From: JARDZU01 sp963730285
Lineage (GTDB): Bacteria; Actinomycetota; Acidimicrobiia; Spongiisociales; ZC4RG35
NCBI GenBank assembly: GCA_963730285.1
Contig: CAVSQY010000008.1
Coordinates: 281,880 to 345,879 of the forward strand
Direction: 5' to 3'
Length of the DNA stretch: 64,000 bases
The position numbers were made by a program, and so were the translations under genes. How positions within the stretch are numbered: the first letter of the stretch is position 1; each line of letters begins with the position of its first letter. This document shows positions 26,234 through 35,725 of this stretch, in pieces. The notes below the pieces were generated by a model. That model was not told the DNA's origin. It made no database searches and was given only the letters and a program-made list of their open reading frames with translations.

Positions 26234-26854
26234 TCAACGGCCCAGCCCGAGACCGCCGAGGAGGAAGAGACGGAGGTGCGTTGCCACCTGGCCGATCTGC
26301 CGCTCGGGATCCGGGCCCGAGATCACCGCTTTGGCTGCCGACATGATCGTGTCCTGGATGAGACGCCCGGCCAGTTCCGGAGGCATAGACCTGAACTCGC
26401 CGGTCTCGACGGCCTCGTAGTACATGGCGATCATGGCATGGGCCAGGTTCGCGTGAGCCTGTCGGATCCGGCTTTGCGCCTCCAAGCCCATCCGGCCGAC
26501 TTCACGATGGAGTATCAGCCCGAGGACGGGATCGTTGACCACGAACTGGACGGTTCTCACCGCCAGATCGGCCAGACGATCTGACGCGGACGCACCACGG
26601 TCACCCTCCACGAGCAATCTGTCCACTACGAGCGGGAGCTCCTCTTCCACCAGTGTGGCGATGAGATCGTCCCGGTCACTGAAGTAGTCATAGAGCGTGG
26701 TCCGCCCCACCCCGGCGGCCAAGGCGATCTCCCCGAGCGGTATTTCAGCCGTCCCCGCTTCGGCGATCAGCCGTTGGGCCGCTTCGAGCAACTCGGCCCT
26801 GATCAGGGTCTTGTGCTCGTCGATAGAGGTGGCACGTATCCGTGGCATGGGCAC
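26234..26854 (-). CDS. TetR-family transcriptional regulator
   Basis: The 206-residue regulator has the N-terminal HTH typical of TetR: IRAELLEAAQRLIAEAG, then IPLGEIALAAGVGRTTLYDY and FSDRDDLIATLVEEEL. The C-terminal ligand domain is helical and divergent. It is 18 bases upstream of ppk1 on the same strand, so it could be co-transcribed with it, but nothing shows that it regulates ppk1. The effector is unknown. Confidence 0.88.
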   Translation of the reverse strand: MPMPRIRATSIDEHKTLIRAELLEAAQRLIAEAGTAEIPLGEIALAAGVGRTTLYDYFSDRDDLIATLVEEELPLVVDRLLVEGDRGASASDRLADLAVRTVQFVVNDPVLGLILHREVGRMGLEAQSRIRQAHANLAHAMIAMYYEAVETGEFRSMPPELAGRLIQDTIMSAAKAVISGPDPERQIGQVATHLRLFLLGGLGLGR

Positions 26855-26947
26855 AGGCTATCTCGCCTCCCCGGGTAGAGCCATGGTCATAAACACCGAG
26901 AGTGGCGCTCGATCGCGTAGATTCCTCAATCAAAGGAGGAGACGAAT

Positions 26948-27940
26948 ATGGCTAGCGACCAAGACAACGTCGCCACCACGACAGTCAGGAAGGGCGCCAG
27001 ACCGTGGAGCGGCTTCTTCCTCGGGCTGATCCTGGGGCTTGCCCTGGCGGTCGTGTTGCAGCAGGCCGGCGTCTGGCCACTCGACCGGCTCCTCCTCTTT
27101 GGCCTACCTGGCCTGATGGCACTCATCGGCATGTTGCTGAGCGCCCTGGGCCGAGATCGAGTTGGGGCCCTGGCCAGCATCCTCCCCCTCATCCTGGCCG
27201 TCGCCCTCATAGCGTTCGGGGCCACCGGGTTCGCCGGGATCAACGAGCACGGAGAGCTCAACGGCGGCTGCACGGTGGAGGCGGCGTCCGACCTCGACAC
27301 GACCGTGGTCACGGACACCAGTCGGCAGAACCCCTTCGAGGTCGACCCCGACGGCGGCCTCTCCTGGATGGCGACCTCCCCGGGCCCGATCATGAATCAC
27401 TTCTGGTCGATCTATGTGGATGTGGGCGGGTTCAACATAGAGGTAGCCGGGAACGATAAGGCCGAGCCAAATACCGATGGGGACATGGACAATGTCGGTG
27501 ATGTCCCTGATGTGTCGGGCTATGTGGCCGACATCTCGAACTACGCGGGGGTTGAGCTGCGTGGCGTACTCGAGGTCGGAGGCGGCATCGACGGCGAAGG
27601 TGGAGCCTGTGACGGTTTCGGCTTCGTGCGACTGGTCGCCGATCCACTTTCCACCCTGATCTCGCAAATTGCGGCAGGAATCGGTCTGATCGCCTTGATC
27701 GCCCTGCTCGTCCTCGCTTTCAATCGCACCCGTGCGGCAGAGCCAGTTCAAGACGAGTTGACTGCCGCCGCCGGGGCCGGGGCAATGGCCGCCGGCGAGA
27801 CTTCGGGTGATGGCGAAGCAGAGCGGATGTCGGGACGGCATGTCAGCCCGGCCGAGGGCGCTGAAGACACCGGCCTGGAAGGCCAGCCAGGTGACGACGG
27901 CGAGGCCGATGGCGAGGACGATCAGCCGCCCTACTTTTAG
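26948..27940 (+). CDS. Hypothetical membrane protein with acidic C-terminal tail
   Basis: This 330-residue protein has a very strong ribosome site (AAAGGAGGA) upstream of the ATG. Three helices lie in the first 100 residues (FFLGLILGLALAVVLQQAG, LFGLPGLMALIGMLLSALG, ASILPLILAVALIAFGATG). An extracytoplasmic domain of about 140 residues follows, with two Cys, then a fourth helix (IAAGIGLIALIALLVLAFN) and a cytoplasmic tail very rich in Gly, Glu and Asp. I recognise no family. It stands alone on the plus strand, divergent from the TetR gene. Confidence 0.7.
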   Translation: MASDQDNVATTTVRKGARPWSGFFLGLILGLALAVVLQQAGVWPLDRLLLFGLPGLMALIGMLLSALGRDRVGALASILPLILAVALIAFGATGFAGINEHGELNGGCTVEAASDLDTTVVTDTSRQNPFEVDPDGGLSWMATSPGPIMNHFWSIYVDVGGFNIEVAGNDKAEPNTDGDMDNVGDVPDVSGYVADISNYAGVELRGVLEVGGGIDGEGGACDGFGFVRLVADPLSTLISQIAAGIGLIALIALLVLAFNRTRAAEPVQDELTAAAGAGAMAAGETSGDGEAERMSGRHVSPAEGAEDTGLEGQPGDDGEADGEDDQPPYF

Positions 27941-28050
27941 AGGTCAGTCGGCCAGATGACGCCGATGACTGGGAGACACGCGCGGCCCGATTAGTCGACG
28001 GACCATTAGGCCATCTTGGAAAACGACGGGGTTGCCGCCAAACTCCGAGG

Positions 28051-28332
28051 GTGACTACAGCCCAGATTCAGCTCGTTGAAGAGCTGGTCGCCGACTGGAG
28101 GGCGCAGGCTGCCTGCTCAGGCTTCTACAATGCGCTCTTCTTCCCCGTCGGTGACACTGAACAGGAAAAAGTTGAACAGGCGAAGGCCATTTGCGCTACC
28201 TGCCAGGTGAGTGACGAGTGTCTCGAGTATGCCTTGGAGACCAATCAGAGAGCCGGCATATGGGGTGGTACGTCCGAGAAGGAGCGCAAGTCACTGAGAC
28301 GCAAGTGGCTGGCGGTCAGACGCCGGGGCTGA
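28051..28332 (+). CDS. WhiB-family iron-sulfur transcription factor
   Basis: This is a 93-residue WhiB protein with a GTG start. The four cluster ligands are visible: QAACSGF, AICATC (two) and DECLEYA. The family turn GIWGGTSEKER is present, followed by a basic DNA-binding tail (KSLRRKWLAVRRRG). WhiB proteins occur only in actinomycetes and their phages and bind a redox-sensitive 4Fe-4S cluster. It is followed 16 bases later by an MFS gene on the same strand. Confidence 0.95.
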   Translation: MTTAQIQLVEELVADWRAQAACSGFYNALFFPVGDTEQEKVEQAKAICATCQVSDECLEYALETNQRAGIWGGTSEKERKSLRRKWLAVRRRG

Positions 28333-28348
28333 CACACCTGGTCTATCG

Positions 28349-29512
28349 GTGACCAACAAGAAGGCTGCTCTCGGGACCGGTGTGCTGTTCTTGGTCAACG
28401 GCCTCGTCCTCGGCAGTTGGCTGCCACGGATCCCCGAGCTCCGCGATCGCCTCGGCATCGACCTGGGGGCTCTCGGGCTGATCCTCGCCGCCGGGTCGTT
28501 CGGATCGCTCCTCGGCTCCGCGGTGTCCGGCCTCGCGGTCAGGAGACTCGGGTCACGCGTTGCCGGCATCGCCGCAGCTTTGACGCTCCTGGGGGTCCTA
28601 CCCATGCTTGCCCTCGCCTCTGATGTCCTGGTGCTCGCTGGAGTGCTCGCTTCTATCGGGTTCGTCGACTCCAATGCCGATGTCGCGATGAACGCGATCG
28701 GTGTGCGGGTCGAAGCGAACGTCGGCAAGTCGATAATGACCCGACTTCACGGCATATGGAGCTTGGGAACGCTGATGGGCGCTGCGGCGGGTGCCCTGTC
28801 GATCTTGGCCGGGGTCGATCTCGGGACTCAATTGATCGCCACCTCGCTGGCCGGCGCCACGCTGGTCCTGTTGGCTAGCCCCATGATCCCGGGGGCACCG
28901 ACCCGATCCGGGCTCGGCGCCCGTGCGGGACGTCTGGCTCTGGGGCTCATGGTGGCGGGCGGCGCCGCCGTGATCATCGAGGGGATCCCCGGCGATTGGA
29001 GCGCTATCTTCCTGGTGGATGTGACAGCATCAACCGCGTCCATTGCCGGCGCAGGAGTGATCGTCTTCACAGCCGGAATGCTGGTCGGGCGGCTCAGTGG
29101 CGATCACGTGGTCGACCGTTTCGGCTCGACCCCCACGATTGCCTCGGGTCTGGGCCTGGCCGTGGCTTCGATGCTCATGGTGACGATCAGCGGGTCGACG
29201 GCGCCTGCCTTGGTCGGCTTTGGCCTCTGGGGTGTGGGTATGTCCGTCACCCTGCCGATCATGTACAAGCTGGCCGGCTCGCACCCGGCGTTCGGCGAGG
29301 GATCGGGGCTCGCCGCGCTCACTGTGGGCACACGCCTGGGGCTGATGGTGGCACCGGCCGCGGTCGGCCTTGGTGCGTCGCGTTGGGGCTTATCCACTTC
29401 GTTGGTCGTGGTTGTCGTGGCTGCCTCGCTGCTGTCGTTCGTTGCTCTCCGTATGACCCTCAGTCTCGATCGCGACTCTTCTGATTCCATTCCTCCCGCC
29501 GTCGCCTCATAA
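28349..29512 (+). CDS. MFS transporter (YbjJ/FucP-like)
   Basis: This is a 387-residue, roughly 12-helix major facilitator with a GTG start. The opening helix is GVLFLVNGLVLGSWLPRIPE, followed by LRDRLGIDLGALGLILAAGS, a pattern typical of YbjJ-type MFS proteins. VDSNADVAMNAIGVRVE in helix 4 is also conserved in this group. The substrate is unknown. It may be co-transcribed with the preceding whiB-like gene. Confidence 0.85.
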   Translation: MTNKKAALGTGVLFLVNGLVLGSWLPRIPELRDRLGIDLGALGLILAAGSFGSLLGSAVSGLAVRRLGSRVAGIAAALTLLGVLPMLALASDVLVLAGVLASIGFVDSNADVAMNAIGVRVEANVGKSIMTRLHGIWSLGTLMGAAAGALSILAGVDLGTQLIATSLAGATLVLLASPMIPGAPTRSGLGARAGRLALGLMVAGGAAVIIEGIPGDWSAIFLVDVTASTASIAGAGVIVFTAGMLVGRLSGDHVVDRFGSTPTIASGLGLAVASMLMVTISGSTAPALVGFGLWGVGMSVTLPIMYKLAGSHPAFGEGSGLAALTVGTRLGLMVAPAAVGLGASRWGLSTSLVVVVVAASLLSFVALRMTLSLDRDSSDSIPPAVAS

Positions 29513-29541
29513 TGTGAGAGCAACAGATCGGGGATGATCAG

Positions 29542-30867
29542 ATGAACAAGCAGGCTGAGTACGTGCTGCGGACCGTCGAGGAGCGCGGGATCCGTTTCAT
29601 CCGCCTCTGGTTCACCGACGTCCAGGGTTTCCTCAAGTCGGTGGCTATCAGTCCGGCCGAGTTGGATGTCGCTTTCGACGAGGGGATGACTTTCGACGGC
29701 TCCTCCATCGACGGCTATGCACGAATCCAGGAAGCCGACATGCTTGCCCGCCCCGACCCATCCACCTTCGCCGTCCTCCCCTGGCGGACCGAGCAGCAGG
29801 TGGCCCGCATGTTTTGTGACATCGCAACGCCGGACGGTGAGCCATTTGCCGGCGACCCGCGAACGGTCCTGAAGCGAAACCTGGCCAAGGCGTCCGACAT
29901 GGGCTACACCTTCTTTGCCGCACCCGAGCTCGAGTTCTTCTACTTCCGCGACTCGGGGCCTGAGCCCCAGGTGCTGGATCGGGGCGGCTACTTCGACCTG
30001 ACGCCGCTCGACGTCGCTCAGGAGTACCGGCGTAAGACGATCAACGCCCTCGAGCTCATGGGCATACCGATCGAGCACTCTCACCACGAAGTGGCACCGA
30101 GTCAGCACGAGATCATCGCCCGCTACACCGACGCCCTCACCATGGCCGACAACATCATGACCTCTCGGCTGACGGTCAAGGAGGTCGCCCTCCAGCATGA
30201 CATCTACGCCACCTTCATGCCCAAGCCGCTGGAGGACCATGACGGGTCGGGGATGCACCTTCACCTATCGCTCTTCGAGAACGACGTCAACGCATTCCAC
30301 GAGCCGGGCACCCCCGGAGGGCTATCCAAGGTCGGCCAGGCTTTCATCGCCGGGCTCCTGAGACATGCCTCCGAGATAACGGCCGTCACCAACCAGTGGG
30401 TCAACTCCTACAAGCGCCTGGTCGCCGGTTTCGACGCTCCCATCTATATCTCCTGGGCCCGGAACAACCAATCGGCCCTGGTCAGGGTGCCCACGGTGAA
30501 GAGGAACAAACCATCGAGTGTCAGGGTGGAATATCGTGCAGCCGACGCCGCCTGCAACCCCTATCTGACGTTGTCCGTCCTCCTCGCGGCCGGGCTGGCC
30601 GGGATCAGGGAGGGTTATGAGATCCCGCCTGAGATCGCGGCCAATGTCCATCAGATGACCCCCGCCGAGCGCGCCGCCGCCGGTGCCAAGCGGCTCCCAG
30701 AGACGCTGTCCGAGGCCCTGGACATAATGGAGCGGTCAGAGCTGGTGGCCGAAGCCCTCGGAGAGCATGTTTTCGATTGGTTCCTGCGAAACAAGCGCGA
30801 GGAGTGGGTCCGCTTCCAGCACCATGTGTCGCGATTCGAATTGGACACCTACCTGCCGGTGCTGTGA
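29542..30867 (+). CDS. glnA: Type I glutamine synthetase
   Basis: The 441-residue enzyme makes glutamine from glutamate, ammonia and ATP. Active-site motifs are MTFDGSSIDGYARIQEADM, PELEFFYF, HHEVAPSQHEI, HDGSGMHLHLSLF and RVPTVKRNKPSSVRVEYR. The Tyr-containing adenylylation loop of the longer GSI-beta enzymes is not visible near the C-terminus. With the short length, this suggests a GSI-alpha-like, non-adenylylated form. Its stop overlaps a regulator gene by four bases, so nitrogen control of the pair is likely. Confidence 0.93.
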   Translation: MNKQAEYVLRTVEERGIRFIRLWFTDVQGFLKSVAISPAELDVAFDEGMTFDGSSIDGYARIQEADMLARPDPSTFAVLPWRTEQQVARMFCDIATPDGEPFAGDPRTVLKRNLAKASDMGYTFFAAPELEFFYFRDSGPEPQVLDRGGYFDLTPLDVAQEYRRKTINALELMGIPIEHSHHEVAPSQHEIIARYTDALTMADNIMTSRLTVKEVALQHDIYATFMPKPLEDHDGSGMHLHLSLFENDVNAFHEPGTPGGLSKVGQAFIAGLLRHASEITAVTNQWVNSYKRLVAGFDAPIYISWARNNQSALVRVPTVKRNKPSSVRVEYRAADAACNPYLTLSVLLAAGLAGIREGYEIPPEIAANVHQMTPAERAAAGAKRLPETLSEALDIMERSELVAEALGEHVFDWFLRNKREEWVRFQHHVSRFELDTYLPVL

Positions 30868-31499
30868 ACGTCGCCCTGCACCCCGCCCAATGCTCGGAGA
30901 GCGTGATGGATGGCCTGACCCTGGCCGGGGCAAGCCATGTCGAGACTGAGGAGCTGGACCCTGACGACCGGCTCATAGGCGAGGCCGACATCCTCTTGGT
31001 CGAGCTCGGGGATCAGCCGATGCGGCGCTTGCGTGAGATTTCACGGATCGTCGACGACATCGCCCTACCGGTCATCCTCGTGGTCTCGCTCGACCAGCTG
31101 GCTCTGATCGAGAGCACACCGGGGGTGTCCGACTTCATCACCACCCCGGTCGACCCCCTCGAGCTGCGGTTGCGGCTGCAACGGCTCACCAAAGAGGCAA
31201 GCATCACCGATTTGATCGGGTTCAAGGACCTGGAGCTAAACACCCTGAACTATCAGGCGACCCTTGCCGCTGTCCCGATCGATCTCACCTTCATGGAGTA
31301 CGAGCTTCTCCGCTTCCTGGTCGAGAACCCGGTCCGGGTCTGGTCCCGAGAGCAACTGCTCTCCAAGGTGTGGGGATACGAGTACTACGGGGGCGCCCGC
31401 ACCGTCGACGTCCACATCCGCCGTCTCCGCTCCAAGCTAGGTGAGGAACGCGCCTCCTGGATCACCACGGTCCGCTCCGTCGGCTACCGCTTCGGCTAG
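30864..31499 (+). CDS. Atypical OmpR-family regulator (GlnR-like)
   Basis: The 211-residue protein starts at the GTG overlapping the glnA stop (GTGA). The receiver-like domain (residues 1-105) lacks a clear phospho-acceptor: the expected Asp is Glu in DILLVELGDQP, and the Lys position reads DFITTPVDP. The winged helix is intact (LTFMEYELLRFLVENP, SREQLLSKVWGYEYYGG, RTVDVHIRRLRSKLGEE, VRSVGYRFG). Orphan OmpR-type regulators with non-phosphorylated receivers, such as GlnR, control nitrogen genes in actinobacteria. Coupling to glnA supports that role, but identity with GlnR is inference. Confidence 0.8.
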   Translation: MNVALHPAQCSESVMDGLTLAGASHVETEELDPDDRLIGEADILLVELGDQPMRRLREISRIVDDIALPVILVVSLDQLALIESTPGVSDFITTPVDPLELRLRLQRLTKEASITDLIGFKDLELNTLNYQATLAAVPIDLTFMEYELLRFLVENPVRVWSREQLLSKVWGYEYYGGARTVDVHIRRLRSKLGEERASWITTVRSVGYRFG

Positions 31500-31687
31500 T
31501 CCATCTTCTTCGCGCAACCAGCCACCGCTTCACCTATCAGATGCTCACCACCGACCTGGCCGGCTGTCTGGCCACCCTCATCGAGACCGGAAGAGCTCGC
31601 ACCCTCGTTTCATGACCGCGTGCGACCAGCCACCACCGCGTTGGGCAACTGCACGCGCAAGCCGGGGGAAGCGACCACAATTGGGGG

Positions 31688-32839
31688 ATGGGTTTTCGCA
31701 CCAAGCAGATACACGCAGGGGTTACCCCCGACCCGGTGACCGGGGCCATCCTGACCCCCATCTACCAGTCGACCACCTTCGTCCAGGATTCGGTGGACGA
31801 GTACATGGGCAAGGGGTTCTCGTACAGCAGGGCCGGCAATCCAACGGTCCGGGCACTGGAGGACAGGCTGACTGCCCTCGAAGGGGGGCATGACACGACG
31901 GCGTACGGGTCGGGGATGGCGGCGACGGTGGCCGTGTTCCTCGGTCTCCTGAAGGCGGGAGACCACGTGGTCATCGCCGACGTCGTGTACGGCGGGACCT
32001 ACCGCTTCGCCGACCAATTCCTCACCAAATTCGGTGTCGATGTCGATTTCGCGGATGCCACCGATCTCGACTCGGTCAAGGGGCTGCTCCGACCCGAGAC
32101 ACGGCTCGTGTTCACCGAGACACCCGCCAACCCGACGCTCAAGGTGACCGACCTCGCCGCCGTGTCGGAGATCTGCCGAGAGGCCGGCGCCCTCCATGTC
32201 ACCGACAACACATTCCTCACCCCGTACTTCCAGAGACCATTCGACCTCGGCGCCGACGTCGTCATCCACTCCACCACCAAGTTCCTCGACGGCCACAACG
32301 CCACCCTGGGCGGGGCCGTGGTTGTGGCGAGCCCGGAGCTCCAGGAGCCGATCGCCTTCGCCCGCCTCTCCGCCGGCCTGGTGATGTCGCCCATGGTCGC
32401 CTGGCTCACACTTCAGGGGACCAAGACCCTCAGTGAGCGGATGGACGGTCAGTCGGCCAACGCCCTGGCAGTGGCGAGTTGGCTACAAGACCACCCCAAG
32501 ATCGAATACGTGAACTATCCGGGCCTACCCACCCATCCCCAGCACGAATTGTCCAGCAGCCAGGCCAGCGGCTACGGGGCCCTCGTGTGCTTCGAGCTGA
32601 AAGGTGGAATCGAGACCGGCAAGAAACTCATGGACGCCGTTGAGCTCTGGAGCCTGGCCGAGAACCTGGGCTCGGTCGAGTCGCTGATCACACACCCGGT
32701 GACGATGACTCATGCCGCGGTGCCAGCCGAAGAGCGCCTGGCCGCAGGGATCACCGACGGCCTGGTTCGGCTCTCAGTCGGCCTCGAAGACGTCGAAGAT
32801 CTCATCGCCGATCTCGATGGCGCGCTCGCCCGGGTGTGA
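31688..32839 (+). CDS. metB: Cystathionine gamma-synthase / gamma-lyase family PLP enzyme
   Basis: This is a 383-residue Cys/Met-metabolism PLP enzyme. It opens GFRTKQIHAGVTPDPVTGAI and contains YSRAGNPTVRALEDRLTALE, and the PLP lysine in DVVIHSTTKFLDGHNATLGG. SVGLEDVEDLIADLDGAL closes it. These features fit MetB/MetC-type enzymes; synthase and lyase activities cannot be separated by sequence alone. It is flanked by a 188-base gap upstream with no recognisable gene. Confidence 0.88.
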   Translation: MGFRTKQIHAGVTPDPVTGAILTPIYQSTTFVQDSVDEYMGKGFSYSRAGNPTVRALEDRLTALEGGHDTTAYGSGMAATVAVFLGLLKAGDHVVIADVVYGGTYRFADQFLTKFGVDVDFADATDLDSVKGLLRPETRLVFTETPANPTLKVTDLAAVSEICREAGALHVTDNTFLTPYFQRPFDLGADVVIHSTTKFLDGHNATLGGAVVVASPELQEPIAFARLSAGLVMSPMVAWLTLQGTKTLSERMDGQSANALAVASWLQDHPKIEYVNYPGLPTHPQHELSSSQASGYGALVCFELKGGIETGKKLMDAVELWSLAENLGSVESLITHPVTMTHAAVPAEERLAAGITDGLVRLSVGLEDVEDLIADLDGALARV

Positions 32840-32863
32840 TCGGCGGGCACGACGGTTGTCACC

Positions 32864-33229
32864 GTGAGTCGCTCCAAGCTGATCATCGTCGGGATCCTCA
32901 TCGTCGGGCTCGTGGTTGTGATGGCTACCACCGGGCCCCGACCCGAGGTGGAGGCGAGCGGCTCGGTCGCCAGGGAAGGCGGCGTGTGCCTCCAACTCGA
33001 ACAGTGGGGATTGTTCGGGTGGGTGATCGTCGGCCAGACGTATACGCAGACCGACGTCACCGAGGGCAATTGGCACACTCCCCCCGCCAGCAACCCCGAC
33101 TGCGAGCAGGTCGCAAATGCCGACTATGAGATCACCCTGCCCTCCCCCAGCCCCTCAGACGTATATCGGATATGCGGGCTGGACGACAATCAGCCCTGTC
33201 TCGACTTCAACCTGGTCGACGTGCCCTGA
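32864..33229 (+). CDS. Small exported protein of unknown function
   Basis: This 121-residue product starts at a GTG. One N-terminal hydrophobic segment (LIIVGILIVGLVVVMATTG) could be a signal peptide or anchor. The rest is extracytoplasmic, with four Cys (in GGVCLQLE, NPDCEQV, YRICGLD, QPCLDF) that could form disulfides. I recognise no domain. It ends inside the convergent methyltransferase gene (23-base overlap). Confidence 0.6.
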   Translation: MSRSKLIIVGILIVGLVVVMATTGPRPEVEASGSVAREGGVCLQLEQWGLFGWVIVGQTYTQTDVTEGNWHTPPASNPDCEQVANADYEITLPSPSPSDVYRICGLDDNQPCLDFNLVDVP

Positions 33230-33791
33230 CCAGGGTGTCCCGTGCGTACTCGGTGCCATGCTCGGTCTCGACCGGGCGCCGGGCGACGATCGACTCCACG
33301 ATCACGAGATCGGGGAGCCACATGATGATCTCGTCGAGATCCCAGAGCACCTCCGGGTATTGGGGGCCACCCCATCCATGCTCGATATTGGTTCGATCAT
33401 GACCGACCATGAACAACTCGCCGCCGGGCTCCAGCCATGTGGCCGAGCGGGCGACCACTTGCTCGAATTCCGGTGGGACCAGGTGCAAGTAAGCGATCAG
33501 AATCAAGTCGAACGAGGCGCCGGGCTCCCATTCGAGAACATCGGCCTCCACCCACTCCACCTCATCGTCCTGCTCCGCCCCCCGGCCCAGAGCAACCCCG
33601 GAGAAGTCGACCGCAGTGGTGTCCCACCCCAGTGAGGCGAGCCAGACGGCGTTGCGTCCCTCACCGGCGGCCAGGTCCAGGCCCCGGCCCGGCGATTTGT
33701 CCTTGAGGCGGTCTTCAACGAAAAGGTTCGGCGTGGCCGACCACAACCGTTCGGACGCCTTGTAACGCTCGTCCCAATGGGATGCATCCAT
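33207..33791 (-). CDS. Class I SAM-dependent methyltransferase
   Basis: This is a 194-residue Rossmann-fold methyltransferase. Motif I is LDLAAGEGRNAVWLASLGW, followed by the acidic ribose-binding residue in DTTAVDFSGVAL. Later motifs are VEADVLEWEPGASFDLILI and LEPGGELFMVGHDR. It is similar in size to Tellurite-resistance TehB-like or thiol methyltransferases; the substrate is unknown. It lies two bases after the dehydrogenase gene on the same strand and is probably co-transcribed with it. Confidence 0.87.
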   Translation of the reverse strand: MDASHWDERYKASERLWSATPNLFVEDRLKDKSPGRGLDLAAGEGRNAVWLASLGWDTTAVDFSGVALGRGAEQDDEVEWVEADVLEWEPGASFDLILIAYLHLVPPEFEQVVARSATWLEPGGELFMVGHDRTNIEHGWGGPQYPEVLWDLDEIIMWLPDLVIVESIVARRPVETEHGTEYARDTLVRARRPG

Positions 33792-33793
33792 GC

Positions 33794-35308
33794 TCAGCCG
33801 AATTCGATTCCCTGGGCGAGCGGGAGATCGTCTCCCCAGTTGATCGTCGTCGTCTGCCGACGCATATAGGCCTTCCAGGCGTCGGAGCCGGCCTCACGGC
33901 CTCCCCCCGTCTCCTTCTCGCCACCGAATGCGCCGCCGATCTCGGCACCGGACGTGCCGATGTTCACGTTGGCTATGCCACAGTCGGACCCCGTGTCACT
34001 CAGGAACCGCTCGGCGTTCTTGAGGGACTCGGTGAAGATGGCCGAAGAGAGGCCCTGGGTCACTCCGTTCTGGATGGCGATGGCCTCTTCCAGGCTGTCG
34101 AATTCGATGACCCAGAGGATCGGCGCAAAAGTCTCCTGTTGGGTGATCGAGGCCTCTTTGGGAACCACGGCGATGGTCGGCTCGACGAAGAAGCCGTCTC
34201 GATCGACTCGCTGGCCACCGGTCACGATCCTTGCCCCCTGTTCCCGGGCCAAGTCGAGAGCCGCCATCATCTGATCGACCGCTTTCTCTCCTGCCAGCGG
34301 CCCCATCAGTGTCCCGGCCTCGAGCGGATCACCCACCTTGACCTGGCGATATGCCTCGACGAGCCGGCTGATCAACTTGTCGGCTACGGCCTTGTGCACC
34401 AACAGGCGGCGCAAGGAAGTGCAACGCTGGCCGGCGGTGCCTACCGCCGAGAACACCGTGGCCCGAACGGCCAGCTCGAGGTCGGCATCGTCCATCACGA
34501 TGACGGCGTTGTTCCCCCCCAACTCGAGGATGGTCCGACCCATTCTCTGGGCGACCGCGGGGCCGACGATCCGGCCCATGTTGCAGGACCCCGTCGCCGA
34601 GATGAGAGGAAGCCTCGTGTCCTGGTTCATTCGGGTGCCAACCGTGGCGCCATCACCGACGACGAGGTTGAAGACCCCCTCGAAACCACTACCGGCCATC
34701 ACATCGCTGGCGATCTTGGTGACGGCGATGGCGGTGAGAGGGGTCCGTTCCGAGGGCTTCCACACGACCGTGTCCCCACACACTGCTGCGATCGCCGCGT
34801 TCCAGGACCAAACCGCCACCGGGAAGTTGAAGGCCGAGATGACTCCAACCGGGCCCAAGGGGTGCCACTGCTCGTACATACGGTGGTTGGGCCGCTCCGA
34901 GGCCATCGTGTTGCCATACAGCTGACGGGACAACCCGACGGCGAAGTCGCAGATGTCGACCATCTCCTGGACCTCACCCACCCCCTCGGGGAGGATCTTC
35001 CCCACTTCGAGGGTCACCAGGGCACCCAGAGGCTCGATCTTGTCCCGAAGGGCGTCACCGAGCTTACGGATGTACTGGCCCCGCTGAGGCGCGGGAAGCG
35101 CTCTCCATCTTTGGAAGGTCTCGACCGAGTTTGCAGCCACACGGTCGTAGTCGGCTACGGAAGCCATGGTGACCCTGCCCAGGTTGTCGCCGGTGGCCGG
35201 GTTCACCACTTCGATTTCATCGCCGCCGGCGTCGAGCCACTCACCGGCATAGACCCCCGAGTTGACCCTGGACAGGCCCAACGCCTCAAAGACTTGTTGT
35301 TGGTTCAT
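33794..35308 (-). CDS. ALDH7-type aldehyde dehydrogenase (probable L-aminoadipate-semialdehyde dehydrogenase)
   Basis: This is a 504-residue NAD-dependent aldehyde dehydrogenase. Catalytic residues are the Glu in TILELGGNNAVIV and the Cys in GTAGQRCTSLRRLLVH. Nucleotide-binding elements include SAFNFPVAVWSWNAAIA and VVWKPSERTPL. The sequence GQRCTSLRR and the N-terminal layout are typical of the ALDH7 (antiquitin, AmaB/Pcd) subfamily, which acts in lysine or pipecolate breakdown. Its start overlaps the ridA-like gene by four bases. The substrate is inferred. Confidence 0.9.
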   Translation of the reverse strand: MNQQQVFEALGLSRVNSGVYAGEWLDAGGDEIEVVNPATGDNLGRVTMASVADYDRVAANSVETFQRWRALPAPQRGQYIRKLGDALRDKIEPLGALVTLEVGKILPEGVGEVQEMVDICDFAVGLSRQLYGNTMASERPNHRMYEQWHPLGPVGVISAFNFPVAVWSWNAAIAAVCGDTVVWKPSERTPLTAIAVTKIASDVMAGSGFEGVFNLVVGDGATVGTRMNQDTRLPLISATGSCNMGRIVGPAVAQRMGRTILELGGNNAVIVMDDADLELAVRATVFSAVGTAGQRCTSLRRLLVHKAVADKLISRLVEAYRQVKVGDPLEAGTLMGPLAGEKAVDQMMAALDLAREQGARIVTGGQRVDRDGFFVEPTIAVVPKEASITQQETFAPILWVIEFDSLEEAIAIQNGVTQGLSSAIFTESLKNAERFLSDTGSDCGIANVNIGTSGAEIGGAFGGEKETGGGREAGSDAWKAYMRRQTTTINWGDDLPLAQGIEFG

Positions 35309-35685
35309 CGCGCCGCCACCACCTCTATCTCGACGAGAAACCCACCGGGCAATGCCCCCGCCTGAAAGGCAGAGCGCGCCGGTGGGGCACCCTTGAAGCA
35401 GCCGCCATAGATCTCGTTGACCTTCGGGTAGTCGGCCATGTCGGAGAGGAAGATCGTCGTCTTCACGATGTCGTCATAGCCCAGGCCGACGTCGTCGAGC
35501 GTGGCACCGATGTTGTCCATCACCTGACGAGCCTGGACCTCGATGTCGTCCGGGCGCCGGTCCCCCGTGACCGGGTCGATCGCCACCTGCCCGCTCAGGA
35601 AGACCAGGCCAGCGGCCTCGGTGACCAGGGAATATGGGCCTATCGCACTCGGTGCAGACGGCGTCTCGGGTACGGTCTTGGGCAA
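35305..35685 (-). CDS. RidA-family enamine/imine deaminase
   Basis: The 126-residue protein hydrolyses reactive enamine or imine intermediates released by PLP enzymes. Family motifs are IGPYSLVTEAAGLVFLSGQV, QVMDNIGATLDDVGLGYDDI, KTTIFLSDMADYPKVNEIY and PARSAFQAGALP. The Arg in PARSAF is the substrate-carboxylate binder. It overlaps the ALDH gene by four bases, consistent with amino-acid catabolism. Confidence 0.93.
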   Translation of the reverse strand: MPKTVPETPSAPSAIGPYSLVTEAAGLVFLSGQVAIDPVTGDRRPDDIEVQARQVMDNIGATLDDVGLGYDDIVKTTIFLSDMADYPKVNEIYGGCFKGAPPARSAFQAGALPGGFLVEIEVVAAR

Positions 35686-35725
35686 TTCGGGGCTCCTCTC
35701 GGCAACAGGTTGAGAGTACCCGAGA

